Assembly: GCA_031396695.1 (NCBI GenBank)
Contig: JANNLG010000202.1
Span: 8,275 to 72,274, forward strand
Direction of reading: 5' to 3'
Length of the DNA stretch: 64,000 nucleotides
DNA from: VGRW01 sp031396695
GTDB taxonomy: Bacteria; Myxococcota_A; UBA9160; SZUA-336
Numbering within the stretch: the first letter of the stretch is position 1; the number at the start of each line of letters is the position of its first letter. Made by a program: the position numbers and the translations under genes. The notes under the pieces were generated by a model. That model saw only the letters and a list, made by a program, of their open reading frames with translations. It searched no databases and was not told where the DNA came from. This document shows, piece by piece, positions 42,060 to 50,752 of this stretch.

Positions 42060-43764
42060 CCCATTCGTACGAGCCCTTGCGCACGTTCTGGAACGCGAGC
42101 TCCGGCAAGCTCCAGAACGCGCCGAGCAGACCCGCGCGAAACCGTGCGCCGCGATCGAACGGCGCCGCTCCGACACCGTACAGGGTATAGCCCGAGGCCC
42201 AGGTCAGGTTCGCGGCGCCGTACAGCGGCCGGCGCCAGAACACGTCGTCGGTGAAGAGCAGGAAGGCGCTGTCCTGCAGCAGCGGCTCGTAGGCCGTCGC
42301 CAGCAGCGGGCTCGACTCGCGCGCGCGCGGCCACAGACCCGGCTCCTCGCGCGCGATCCGCGCGAGCTCGCGCTCGCGGAACGAAGGCACGTGCTCGACG
42401 CGCGACACCCGCAAGCGCCCGCGCACGTCGTCGAAGAACACGAACGGCACGAAGCCGAACGGCTCGCCGGGCGCGATCCGGCCACCGAGCGCCGCTCGAG
42501 TCAGCGCAGCCGATCCGAACGCTTCGTCGGTCACGCGCACGAGCTCAGTGATGCAGTTGCGCCGGAACAGGTCGTAGGCATAGCGCTCGCGCAGCGCGCT
42601 CTCGGCCGAGGCCAGCCGCAGCTTCGCCTCGACGAGCGCCGCGTCGCGATCGCCGTCGGGCGCGCTGGCCTCGATCGTCCGTCCGCGCGCGGGCAGCCGC
42701 CGACGACCCAGATCGAACAGCGCGCCGAGGTCGCGCGCGCGAGCGACTCGCTCGAGCATGCCGCCCGCTTCCTCGAGCACGGTGTAGCCGGGCTCGTCGA
42801 CGCGGCCTGGAGCGAGCACCTGCGCGCGAACTCTGCGCGCGACTTTGGCTGCGTGCGCGACCGCCTTGGCGTGCGCGCCCGCGCTCATCTCGAGCGCAGG
42901 CACCTCCATGCGCGGCCCGCCTGCGAATGGATCGAGCACGATCAGGCGATTCTCGTCGAGCGATCGGCGCACCGCCACGTAGCGCGCCTGCGTCAGCAGC
43001 AGCGCGGGCCCGCGATCGGCGCGCTTCGATTCGAGCAGCGACGCCATCGTTCGCGCGAGCTCGTCCGCGCGCGCCTCGAGCCCCGCTCGTTCGGCGGCAT
43101 CGAGCGACGCATCGAGCTCGGCAGGCGTGGAGACGAGCGCCCGTGGATCGATGCCCCAGGCGCCATCGAGCGCGCGCAGCGCGACGCGGAGCGTGAGCGC
43201 GTCGCGCTGTTCGCGCAGGCGCGCCGTCGACGCCGCCGCCAGCGCGCGCTCGGCCGCGCGCATCGGCTCGGCGAGCTCGGCGCCGACTCGAGCGCGCAGG
43301 TCCACGGCGTGAGCGTCGTTCACTTGCTCGGGCGCGAGCAGGCCGAGGGCGGGCAGCGCCGGCAGCGGAGTGCCGTCGCGAAACGCCTCGAGCCAGGCGA
43401 CGTCCGTCCGCGCCTCGTCGCGAAGCGCGAGCGCGCCGTCCTGCTCGACGTACACCTGTGTGAAGGCGGTGAGCACGCGCTCGCGCGCGTCGGGCTCGAG
43501 CGTCACGTACGCGACTTCGAGCGGCCGGTTCTGCAGATCCGCGTACATGTAGCGGAAATGGTGCCAGCTATCGCGAGTGAGCTTGACCAGCCCGTCGGCG
43601 GCGCTCTGCATGTGGTACACGCTGTCGCCGGCGACGAGAGCGGCGTGGCCACCGCTCGCGCCGCCGACGTTCGCGCGCACGTACACGAAGCCGAGCTCCG
43701 CGGCGTTGCTCGAGGTCGATGCCGAAATCAGCGCGAGCGCGAGCGCCCACGCGCGCGCACGCAT
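42040..43764 (-). CDS. Secreted protein with permuted papain-like (NlpC/P60- or LRAT-like) signature
   Basis: A 574-residue exported protein. The signal peptide (MRARAWALALALISASTSSNA) is followed at once by FVYVRANVGGASGGHAALVAGDSVYHMQ, in which H40 sits in a strand as in circularly permuted NlpC/P60 and LRAT-like folds. The matching cysteine would be C404 in YDLFRRNCITELV, a typical RxNC helix start. A helical insert (~150-390) separates the two. The fold could give a peptidase, amidase or acyltransferase; DUF4105-like proteins show the same H...NC order. It is second in an operon after a small lipoprotein (8-nt gap) and converges with a patatin gene. Confidence 0.5.
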   Translation of the reverse strand: MRARAWALALALISASTSSNAAELGFVYVRANVGGASGGHAALVAGDSVYHMQSAADGLVKLTRDSWHHFRYMYADLQNRPLEVAYVTLEPDARERVLTAFTQVYVEQDGALALRDEARTDVAWLEAFRDGTPLPALPALGLLAPEQVNDAHAVDLRARVGAELAEPMRAAERALAAASTARLREQRDALTLRVALRALDGAWGIDPRALVSTPAELDASLDAAERAGLEARADELARTMASLLESKRADRGPALLLTQARYVAVRRSLDENRLIVLDPFAGGPRMEVPALEMSAGAHAKAVAHAAKVARRVRAQVLAPGRVDEPGYTVLEEAGGMLERVARARDLGALFDLGRRRLPARGRTIEASAPDGDRDAALVEAKLRLASAESALRERYAYDLFRRNCITELVRVTDEAFGSAALTRAALGGRIAPGEPFGFVPFVFFDDVRGRLRVSRVEHVPSFRERELARIAREEPGLWPRARESSPLLATAYEPLLQDSAFLLFTDDVFWRRPLYGAANLTWASGYTLYGVGAAPFDRGARFRAGLLGAFWSLPELAFQNVRKGSYEWVSVEAD

Positions 43765-43772
43765 CGCCGGGC

Positions 43773-44213
43773 CTACTTCACTTCGGCGACGACTTTGTTG
43801 CACAGATCGGAGTTGATCCCGACGCTCGTGCAGAAGGCCTGCGCCTGTGCGGCGTTCTGGTTCGCGTCTTTGAGACCTCCGCCGATCGCATCCGCGGTGT
43901 CGGCGTTCGACTCCCAGTTCGTGATTCCGTGAGTCGCCGCAATGCGCGTCGCTCCGGGACCGAACATGGAGGCCTCTGCTCCGGACTTCACAAAAGTCGA
44001 CGTGTACGAGCGCAGGTCGCGCTCGTAGGTCGCCTTGTCGGAAGCCGCCTGGCTGCCCGAGGAGACCGAGATCGCATCCGACGAGCCACCGATCGCGTGG
44101 CCCGTGCCCGAAATCGAATCCGACGGCGAGGTGATGCTGGCCGAGATCACCTGACAACCCGTGAGAGCGATTGCGGCGAGCGAGGCGAGAAGAAGCGCGC
44201 GAGGGGTGCTCAT
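43773..44213 (-). CDS. Small Ser/Ala-rich lipoprotein
   Basis: A 146-residue lipoprotein with a clean lipobox LTGC (C20). The mature part begins with a low-complexity stretch (SPSDSISGTGHAIGGSSDAIS) and continues as a mainly helical domain with a cysteine pair (AFCTSVG and DLCNKVV). I recognise it only as a recurring predicted outer-membrane lipoprotein type. TAGGAT at 44253-44258 (minus) and a GGAG-containing leader precede it. It is followed by the papain-like gene after 8 nt, so the two products may work together in the envelope. Confidence 0.65.
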   Translation of the reverse strand: MSTPRALLLASLAAIALTGCQVISASITSPSDSISGTGHAIGGSSDAISVSSGSQAASDKATYERDLRSYTSTFVKSGAEASMFGPGATRIAATHGITNWESNADTADAIGGGLKDANQNAAQAQAFCTSVGINSDLCNKVVAEVK

Positions 44214-44279
44214 GATCGGGATCTCCGTGTCCGCATGGGTGGGACTTTTCGGATCCTACACCAGCGCGACGGGGGTATC

Positions 44280-44823
44280 ATGGCCGGAATGCTGCGAGAC
44301 CCGCTCGTGCGCTGGCTGGCGCTCATCTACGGTGCGGTGTGGGTGATCGCGGCGATTTCACCGCTCGACCGCGGCGACTGGCTGCTCGAAAACCTGCTGG
44401 TGATCGCGTTCGTGCCAGTCTTGCCACTCACCTACGCTCGCTTCCAGTTCTCGCGCACGTCGTACGTGCTGATCTTCCTGTTCCTGGTCATGCACGCGTA
44501 CGCCGCGCACTACACGTACTCACTCACGCCGTTCTGTTTCTGGCTGCAGGGGCAGCTCGGGGAAACCCGCAACCACTTCGACCGGATCGTGCACTTCGGC
44601 TTCGGCTTGCTGCTCACGTTTCCGCTGCGCGAGGTGGGCGTGCGCGTGCTCGGGCTGCGCAGCGGCTGGAGCTACGCGGTTCCGGCGCTGGTCATCCTGG
44701 GCATCTCGGGCGCCTACGAGATCGTCGCAGAAGGACATGCGGCTCGCGCTGGCGGGCTCGCTCGTGTCGCTCGCGCTCAGCGCCGCGGTCGGCGCGGCAC
44801 CAGCGCGGGGACGGACTTCATGA
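44280..44823 (+). pseudogene. DUF2238 membrane protein gene broken by an internal deletion
   Basis: The first ~149 codons encode a DUF2238 (YjdF-like) integral membrane protein with four to five helices, including FDRIVHFGFGLLLTFPLREVG and SGAYEIV. The family normally continues with EW and ~20 further residues up to WDAQKDM. Here the sequence jumps from GAYEIV (44712-44726) directly to QKDM (44728-44739) in the +1 frame, which then reads LALAGSLVSLALSAAVG to a stop at 44821-44823. About 70-80 nt are missing and the frame is lost; the original frame instead runs to 44834 with basic nonsense. Either true decay or an assembly error. Confidence 0.72.
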
Positions 44824-45652
44824 CCTCGGCGTAGCCGGGTCGACGCGCCAGGTTGCGCCGGTCGAGCATGGGAATGCTCGCGAACAGGAACATGGCGGTG
44901 ATCGCGAGCGGACCGATCACGCTCCAGTACCACGAGGGCGCAGCCGCCACGCCGAACAGCCACAGCCCCCACCAGAACAGGATCTCGCCCAGGTAGTTCG
45001 GGTGGCGCAGCCACGCCCACAGCCCGCGCGCGCAGATCTCGCCCGGAAGCTTCGTGCGGTTGAACGCGCGCAGCTGCTCGTCGGCGATCGTCTCGAGCGC
45101 GATCGCGCCGGCCGTGACCAGCGCGGCAAACACATCGAGCGCGCCGAGCGGGCGCGTGCCGATCGCGAGCGCGGCGTACAAGGGCAGGCAGGCGAGAAAG
45201 ACCTGCAGCGTGGGGAAGTAGTGGATGCCGGTCAGGCTCACGAGCCAGTACGGCGCGTTCGAGTTCTCGCGCAGCTCGCGGTAGCGCCAATCCTCGTGAT
45301 GCAGCCCCGGCCAACCGCGCGCCCAGTTCCAGGTGAGCCGAGCGCCCCACGCGAACACGAGCAGCAACACCAGCGCCTGCCGCGCGGACATCGCCTCCGA
45401 GGCCGGCGGCGCGCTCGCCCAGTACAGCCCGATCACCGGCGGCGCGACGCTCCAGTAGGCGTCGTACATGCTGGAGTTCGCGAGCAGCATACTGAACGCG
45501 AACACCACCAGCGTGGCGACGAGATCCGCGACGAACACCGCGAGCACCGGCGAGTCGCTGCCGACCATCGCCGCGGTCGCGATCGCGGCGCCGAGCGCCG
45601 CTGTGTAGGCGAAGCCGACGATCGCGAACGAGCGAACCTTCTCGCTGTCCAT
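44777..45652 (-). CDS. DUF1295 / steroid 5-alpha-reductase-like membrane protein
   Basis: A 291-residue polytopic membrane protein (six to seven helices). The C-terminal block FNRTKLPGEICARGLWAWLRHPNYLGEILFWWG (key part LRHPNYLGE) is the NADPH-binding signature of the steroid 5-alpha-reductase/isoprenylcysteine methyltransferase-like family, and ARLTWNWARGWPGLHHEDWRY is typical of DUF1295. Probably a reductase acting on a lipid enone. The 3' end overlaps the decayed DUF2238 gene. TAGGAT 6 nt before the ATG marks a leaderless promoter, back to back with the sulfatase gene. Confidence 0.85.
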   Translation of the reverse strand: MDSEKVRSFAIVGFAYTAALGAAIATAAMVGSDSPVLAVFVADLVATLVVFAFSMLLANSSMYDAYWSVAPPVIGLYWASAPPASEAMSARQALVLLLVFAWGARLTWNWARGWPGLHHEDWRYRELRENSNAPYWLVSLTGIHYFPTLQVFLACLPLYAALAIGTRPLGALDVFAALVTAGAIALETIADEQLRAFNRTKLPGEICARGLWAWLRHPNYLGEILFWWGLWLFGVAAAPSWYWSVIGPLAITAMFLFASIPMLDRRNLARRPGYAEVMKSVPALVPRRPRR

Positions 45653-45658
45653 GTTCCC

Positions 45659-45664
45659 ATCCTA
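45659..45664 (-). promoter_or_regulatory. -10 hexamer TAGGAT of a predicted leaderless promoter
   Basis: TAGGAT ends 6 nt before the ATG of the DUF1295 gene. On the other strand TAGAAT (45678-45683) serves the sulfatase gene with a leader that contains GAAGGAG. Confidence 0.45.
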
Positions 45665-45710
45665 TCGCATGCAGGCATAGAATCGGCCGAGACGAAGGAG
45701 ACCCCATCGC

Positions 45711-47987
45711 ATGAGCACCAAGCACCCGTCCGGCGAGAACTTCGAGGGCGTGATCGGGCGAACCGTCGCCGAGTCCAAACCGTGGTGGCCTCCGCTGGCG
45801 CTGCCGAAGGGCTCGCCCGACGTGGTCGTGATCGTGCTCGACGACGCGGGCTTCTCGCACTTCGGCTGCTACGGCTCGACGATCGAGACGCCGAACATCG
45901 ACCGGCTCGCGGCGGGCGGCCTGCGCTTCACGAGCTTCCACACCACCGCGCTGTGTTCGCCCACGCGCGCGTGCCTGCTCACAGGGCGCAATCCCCACGC
46001 GGTGCAGATGCGCGGCATCTCGAACATGGATTCGGGCTTTCCGAACATGCGCGGCGCGATTCCGCGCTCGGCGGCGACGCTGGCCGAAGTCCTGCGCGAG
46101 CGCGGCTACGCGACCTTCGCGACCGGCAAGTGGCACCTGGCGCCGATGTCGGAGTGCACCGCCGCGGGCCCGTACAAGAACTGGCCGCTCTCGCGCGGCT
46201 TCGACCGCTTCTATGGCTTCATGCAGGGCGAGACCGACCAGTTCCACCCCGAGCTGACGCGCGACAACACCATGATCGATCCGCCCGCGCGGCCCGAGGA
46301 CGGCTACCACGTGTCGGAGGACATCGTCGATCAGTCGATCGGCATGATCCGCGATCAGGTGTCGCTGGTGCCGGAGCGGCCGTACTTCCTATATTTGGCG
46401 TTCGGCGCGACTCACTCACCGCACCAGGCGCCGCGCGCGTACCTCGAGAAGTACCGCGGCCGCTTCGACGCGGGCTGGGACGTGGTGCGCGAGCAGTGGT
46501 TCGAGCGCCAGAAGTCACTCGGCGTGATCCCGCGCGAGACCGCGCTCGCACCGCGCAATCCGGGCGTGCGGGCGTGGAGTGAGCTGTCCGAGAACGAGCG
46601 GCGCTTCGCCGCGCGCCTGCAGGAGGCGTACGCCGCGTTCCTCGACCACACCGACGCGCAGATCGGCCGCCTGGTCGAGTTCCTGCGCTCGATCGGCCGG
46701 CTCGACGACACCTTCCTGGTCGTGATGTCGGACAACGGTGCGAGCCAGGAGGGCGGCGCGACGGGCGTGCTCGACGAGATGAAGTGGTTCAACGGCATTC
46801 CCGAGGACGTCGACGCCGCAGTCCAAAGACTCGACGACATCGGCGGCCCGAACAGCCACAGCAACATCCCGTGGGGCTGGGCGCAGGCGGGCAACACGCC
46901 GCTCAAGTGGTACAAGCAGAACACCCACGGCGGAGGCGTGCGCGATCCGCTGATCGTGCACCACCCCGCGCGGCTGAAATTCGGTGGAGGATTCCGCCGC
47001 CAGTTCTGTCACGTGATCGATCTGGCGCCGACCATTCTCGAAGTCGCGGGGGCGCGCGCGCCCGACGTGTTCGCCGGCGTGCCGCAGATGCCGGTGCACG
47101 GCGCGAGTCTCGTTCCCGCGCTGCTCGACGAGCACGCGCCCGAAGCGCGCGACACGCAGTACTTCGAGATGCTCGGTCACCGCGGCATCTGGCACGCGGG
47201 CTGGAAGGCCGTCACGCGCCACAGCTCGGGGAAACCCTTCGACGACGACAAATGGGAGCTCTACGACCTGAATTCGGATTTCTCGGAGTCGGTGGATTGC
47301 GCGGCGGCCGAGCCCGATCGCGTGAAGCAGCTCGTCGACCTGTGGTGGCACGAGGCCGAACGCCACGGCGTGCTGCCGCTCGACGACCGCGGGGCCGCCG
47401 TGCTTTTTCGCGCGCCGCCGCGCCCGGGCCTGCCGCTCTCGCGCAACCACTTCGTGTACTACCCGCCGGTCTCGCACGTGGTCGCCGACGCGTGCCCGTC
47501 GGCGATCCGCAGCTTCACGATCCAGATCGCGCTCGAGCATCCCGTGCGCGCGGGCGACGGGGCGCTCGTCGCACGCGGCAACTCGAACAGCGGCTACGTG
47601 TTGTACGTGAAGGACGGCCACCTGTGCTTCGACTACAACGCGTTCCACGAGCACACGCGCGTGCGCGCGACGCGCCCGCTCGCGGCCGGACGCCAGCGGG
47701 TCGAGCTGCGCGTCGCGCGTGCGGCGGACCGTAGCGCTGACGTGACCCTGCTCGCGGATGATGAGTCGATCGGTGCGGGCCGCGTGCCACGCCTCTTGGT
47801 GTTGCTGTCGAGCACCGGCATGGATCTCGGCCGCAGCCTCGCGCCGGTGAACGACGACTACGACGCGCCGTTCGCGTATCCGGGCCGGATCGAGACGGTG
47901 ACCTTCGATCTGGCCGAGAGCGCGACGCCGACCGAGAAGAACGCCGAAGCCGAAGCGAAGGCGCGCGCCGCGATGACGAGGCAGTAG
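45711..47987 (+). CDS. Arylsulfatase (type I, formylglycine-dependent)
   Basis: A 758-residue sulfatase. DVVVIVLDDAGFSHFGCYG supplies the paired metal-binding aspartates (D44, D45). LCSPTRACLLTGR is the C-x-P-x-R signature in which C82 would be converted to formylglycine; ATGKWHL follows. The metal-binding DNG region is VVMSDNGASQEGG. The C-terminal ~150 residues (FTIQIALEHPVRAGDGALVARG, YVLYVKDGHLCFDYN) form a concanavalin-like beta-sandwich. No signal peptide, so it is probably cytoplasmic, and no formylglycine-generating enzyme is encoded here. Well placed RBS GAAGGAG. Confidence 0.92.
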   Translation: MSTKHPSGENFEGVIGRTVAESKPWWPPLALPKGSPDVVVIVLDDAGFSHFGCYGSTIETPNIDRLAAGGLRFTSFHTTALCSPTRACLLTGRNPHAVQMRGISNMDSGFPNMRGAIPRSAATLAEVLRERGYATFATGKWHLAPMSECTAAGPYKNWPLSRGFDRFYGFMQGETDQFHPELTRDNTMIDPPARPEDGYHVSEDIVDQSIGMIRDQVSLVPERPYFLYLAFGATHSPHQAPRAYLEKYRGRFDAGWDVVREQWFERQKSLGVIPRETALAPRNPGVRAWSELSENERRFAARLQEAYAAFLDHTDAQIGRLVEFLRSIGRLDDTFLVVMSDNGASQEGGATGVLDEMKWFNGIPEDVDAAVQRLDDIGGPNSHSNIPWGWAQAGNTPLKWYKQNTHGGGVRDPLIVHHPARLKFGGGFRRQFCHVIDLAPTILEVAGARAPDVFAGVPQMPVHGASLVPALLDEHAPEARDTQYFEMLGHRGIWHAGWKAVTRHSSGKPFDDDKWELYDLNSDFSESVDCAAAEPDRVKQLVDLWWHEAERHGVLPLDDRGAAVLFRAPPRPGLPLSRNHFVYYPPVSHVVADACPSAIRSFTIQIALEHPVRAGDGALVARGNSNSGYVLYVKDGHLCFDYNAFHEHTRVRATRPLAAGRQRVELRVARAADRSADVTLLADDESIGAGRVPRLLVLLSSTGMDLGRSLAPVNDDYDAPFAYPGRIETVTFDLAESATPTEKNAEAEAKARAAMTRQ

Positions 47988-48013
47988 GCGCGCGCAAAGC
48001 GCCCGGAGGTCTG

Positions 48014-49048
48014 GTGTACGCGTTCACGCTCGCGCTGTTGTCGGCGCTCTTGTTCGGCGCCTCGACGCCTGCGAGCAAGGCGCTGCTCGGTTCGCTCGAG
48101 CCGTTCCAGCTCGCGGGCCTGCTCTATCTGGGTGCGGCGCTCGGCATGGCGCCGGTCGTCGCGCTCGAACGACGTTCGGGCCCGCGCTTGCGGCTCGATC
48201 GAGCGAACGGGCTGCGACTCGCGGGCGCGGTCGTGTTCGGCGGTGTGCTCGGACCGGTGCTGTTGCTCGCGGCGCTGCGACTCACGCTCGCGGGCTCGGT
48301 CTCGCTCTTGCTGAATCTCGAGGGTGTCGCGACGGCGATCCTCGGCGTGCTGCTGTTCCGCGAACACCTCGGGCGCGCGGGTTGGATCGGTGTGGCGGGC
48401 GCGCTCGCGGCGAGCGCGCTGGTCGCGGGTGCGGGCGGCTGGCCCGGCGTTGCAGGCGCGCTGCTGACCGCGGCCGCGTGTCTGTGCTGGGCGCTCGACA
48501 ACCACTGGACCGCCTTGATCGACGGCATCACTCCGGCGCGCAGTACGCTGGCGAAGGGCGTGGTCGCCGGTACGACGAACCTTGCGATCGGAGTCGCGAT
48601 CGGGGATTTCGCTGCGACGCCGGCGCTGATCGCGGCCGCGCTCGCGGTCGGCGCGCTGTCGTACGGCGCGAGCATCGCGCTCTACATCCGCGCGGCGCAC
48701 GAGCTCGGCGCCACCCGCGCCCAGGCGGTGTTCGCAAGCGCGCCGTTCGCGGGCGCCGCGCTAGCCTTCGCGTTTCTCGGCGAACCGCTCGGCGCCGTAC
48801 ACATCGCGGCGTCGCTGCTCCTGATTCCGTCGCTCGCGTCGCTTTTCCTCAGTCGGCACGCGCACCCGCACGTGCACGGCGCCGTCGACCACACCCACAG
48901 CCACCGACACGACGACGGGCACCACCAGCACGCCTACGCGGGCCTTGCACCAGGGGCGCGCCACAGCCACCCGCACCACCACGAGCCGCTCGCGCACGCG
49001 CACCCGCATTGGCCGGACGTGCACCACCGACACCGCCACACGAGCTGA
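48014..49048 (+). CDS. EamA/DMT-family transporter with histidine-rich C-terminal tail
   Basis: A 344-residue transporter: ten membrane helices in two EamA repeats (residues 1-280; LLFGASTPASKALLG at the start, VFASAPFAGAALAFAFLGEPLG at the end of repeat two). Residues ~281-344 are a tail with 23 histidines in about 64 positions, arranged as HxH, HHxH and HSHPHHH clusters. DMT proteins usually carry metabolites or drugs, but such a tail is typical of Zn/Ni/Co handling, so metal transport is likely by inference. GTG start with GGAGG close upstream. No metal regulator is adjacent. Confidence 0.8.
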   Translation: MYAFTLALLSALLFGASTPASKALLGSLEPFQLAGLLYLGAALGMAPVVALERRSGPRLRLDRANGLRLAGAVVFGGVLGPVLLLAALRLTLAGSVSLLLNLEGVATAILGVLLFREHLGRAGWIGVAGALAASALVAGAGGWPGVAGALLTAAACLCWALDNHWTALIDGITPARSTLAKGVVAGTTNLAIGVAIGDFAATPALIAAALAVGALSYGASIALYIRAAHELGATRAQAVFASAPFAGAALAFAFLGEPLGAVHIAASLLLIPSLASLFLSRHAHPHVHGAVDHTHSHRHDDGHHQHAYAGLAPGARHSHPHHHEPLAHAHPHWPDVHHRHRHTS

Positions 49049-49089
49049 GCCCAGCCGACGCCAGCTAGCTCGCCCGGGCGCGGCGGTGG

Positions 49090-49095
49090 TAGGCT
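49090..49095 (+). promoter_or_regulatory. -10 hexamer TAGGCT of a predicted leaderless promoter
   Basis: TAGGCT ends 7 nt before the ATG of the second LLM oxidoreductase gene. Confidence 0.45.
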
Positions 49096-49102
49096 GCCGG
49101 GT

Positions 49103-49951
49103 ATGCAGATTGGCCTGTCGATCTTCCCGACCACGTACTCGATCCAGCCGGTCCGGCTCGCGAAAGAGGCCGAGGCGCGCGGCTTCGAGTCGCTGTTCAT
49201 GATCGAGCACACGCACATCCCCGCGTCACGCAAAACGGCCTACCCGCTGGGCGGTGATCTGCCGAGCATCTACTGGGAGAGCTACGACCCGTTCGTCGCG
49301 CTCGCGCAGGCCGCCGCGGTCACGGATCAGCTCAAGATCGGCACGGGCATCTGCATCGTGCCCGAGCACCACCCGATCGAGCTCGCCAAGCGCATCGCGT
49401 CGCTCGACGCGCTCTCGCGCGGGCGCTTCGTGTTCGGGATCGGCGCGGGTTGGAACGCCGAGGAGCTCGCGAATCACGGCGTCGACTTCAAAGACCGCTG
49501 GGCCGTCACGCGCGAGTGGATTCTCGCGATGAAGGAGTGCTGGACGAAGAAGGACGCCGAGTTCCACGGCAAGTTCACGAGCTTCGATCCGGTCTGGGTC
49601 GAGCCCAAGCCGGTGCAGAAGCCGCACCCGCCGATCCTGATCGGCGCGAGCTCGAAGTACGCGATCGAGCGCGTGGCCGAGTACGCGGACGGCTGGATGC
49701 CGATCAATGGCAGCTGCAATCTCGACGAGCGGCTCGCGCAGCTCCGCGAGGCCTGCGCGAAGCGCGGGCGAGATTTCAAGAAGCTCGACATCTCGCTGTT
49801 CGCCGCGCCGGCCGCGCCGGGCGAGCTCGAGAAGTTCGTGAAGCAGGGCGTGGGACGCGTGATCCTGCCGCTGCCGACTGTCGACGAGTCGAAGATCCTG
49901 TCGATCCTCGACTCCTACGCGCCGCTGATCGCGAACCGGCCGCGCGATTGA
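49103..49951 (+). CDS. LLM-class (F420-dependent) oxidoreductase, short type
   Basis: A 282-residue luciferase-like enzyme of the TIGR03619-like group. MQIGLSIFPTTYSIQPVRLAKEAE, GFESLFMIEHTHIPASRKT, GTGICIVPEHHPIELAKRIASLD, FVFGIGAGWNAEELANHG and PHPPILIGASS are standard segments. Like the enzyme at 17.4 kb it presumes coenzyme F420. It begins a plus-strand run: the GST gene follows after 7 nt. Substrate unknown. Confidence 0.85.
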   Translation: MQIGLSIFPTTYSIQPVRLAKEAEARGFESLFMIEHTHIPASRKTAYPLGGDLPSIYWESYDPFVALAQAAAVTDQLKIGTGICIVPEHHPIELAKRIASLDALSRGRFVFGIGAGWNAEELANHGVDFKDRWAVTREWILAMKECWTKKDAEFHGKFTSFDPVWVEPKPVQKPHPPILIGASSKYAIERVAEYADGWMPINGSCNLDERLAQLREACAKRGRDFKKLDISLFAAPAAPGELEKFVKQGVGRVILPLPTVDESKILSILDSYAPLIANRPRD

Positions 49952-49958
49952 GTGTGCG

Positions 49959-50741
49959 TTGATCGTCCTCTACGAACACCCGAGCTCACCGTACGCGCAG
50001 AAGATCAAGATCCTCTTGATCGAGAAGGGAATCCCGTTCGAGGCGCGCATGCCCGGCGTCGCGGACCTGGGCCCGAGCTCCGACTTCGTGAAGGGCAGCC
50101 CGCGCGGCGAAGTGCCGGTGCTGATCGACGGCGAGACGCGCGTGTTCGACTCGACGATCATCGCCGAGTACATCGAAGACGCGTATCCGGAACCCGCGAT
50201 GCGACCGAAGGCTCCCTCCGAGCGCGCGCGCGTGCGCATGCTCGAAGAGACCTGCGACACGCTGTTCGAGGCGGTGAACTGGGCGGTGGCCGAGATCGTG
50301 GTCTGGGACCGCGCCCAGGGCGAGCTGCGCGAGACGCTGCTCGCTCGCGCCGTCGAGCAGACCGCCGGCATCCATCGCTATCTCGAGCGCGAGCTGGGCG
50401 CGCGCCGCTTCTTCAACGGCGAGGGCTTCGGCTACGCCGACGCGTGCGTCTATCCGTACGTCGCCGGCGCCGCGGGTCGCGGCTGCGCGCCGCCCGCGAG
50501 CTCGCGGCTCGCCGATTGGTACGCGCGCATGCTGACGCGCGAAAGTGTCGCCCGCTGCATCGCCGACGTCGCTCCCGCGCTGGGCAGCTTCGAGCAGCTC
50601 AAGGCCATGCTCGCGCAAGGCCTGTTCAAGCGCGAGTACCGCGACCACCGGCTCGAGTGGATGCTGCGCAGCGGCGGCGTCGAGATCGTTCTGGAAGGCA
50701 TGAAGAAGAACAACATCCGGTTCAGCCACGAACCTAGTTAG
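49959..50741 (+). CDS. Glutathione S-transferase family protein
   Basis: A 260-residue GST. The thioredoxin-like N-terminal domain shows LYEHPSSPYAQKIKILLIEKGIPFE, with S/Y candidates for the thiolate interaction, then GEVPVLIDGETRVFDSTIIAEYIEDAYP (key part VPVLID ... DSTII). An all-helical C-terminal domain contains GFGYADACVYPYVAG. TTG start, 7 nt after the preceding oxidoreductase stop. It may act in detoxification or in a catabolic step with its F420 neighbour. This intact gene contrasts with the GST remnant at 30981-31046. Confidence 0.82.
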   Translation: MIVLYEHPSSPYAQKIKILLIEKGIPFEARMPGVADLGPSSDFVKGSPRGEVPVLIDGETRVFDSTIIAEYIEDAYPEPAMRPKAPSERARVRMLEETCDTLFEAVNWAVAEIVVWDRAQGELRETLLARAVEQTAGIHRYLERELGARRFFNGEGFGYADACVYPYVAGAAGRGCAPPASSRLADWYARMLTRESVARCIADVAPALGSFEQLKAMLAQGLFKREYRDHRLEWMLRSGGVEIVLEGMKKNNIRFSHEPS

Positions 50742-50752
50742 GGAGACGTGCG

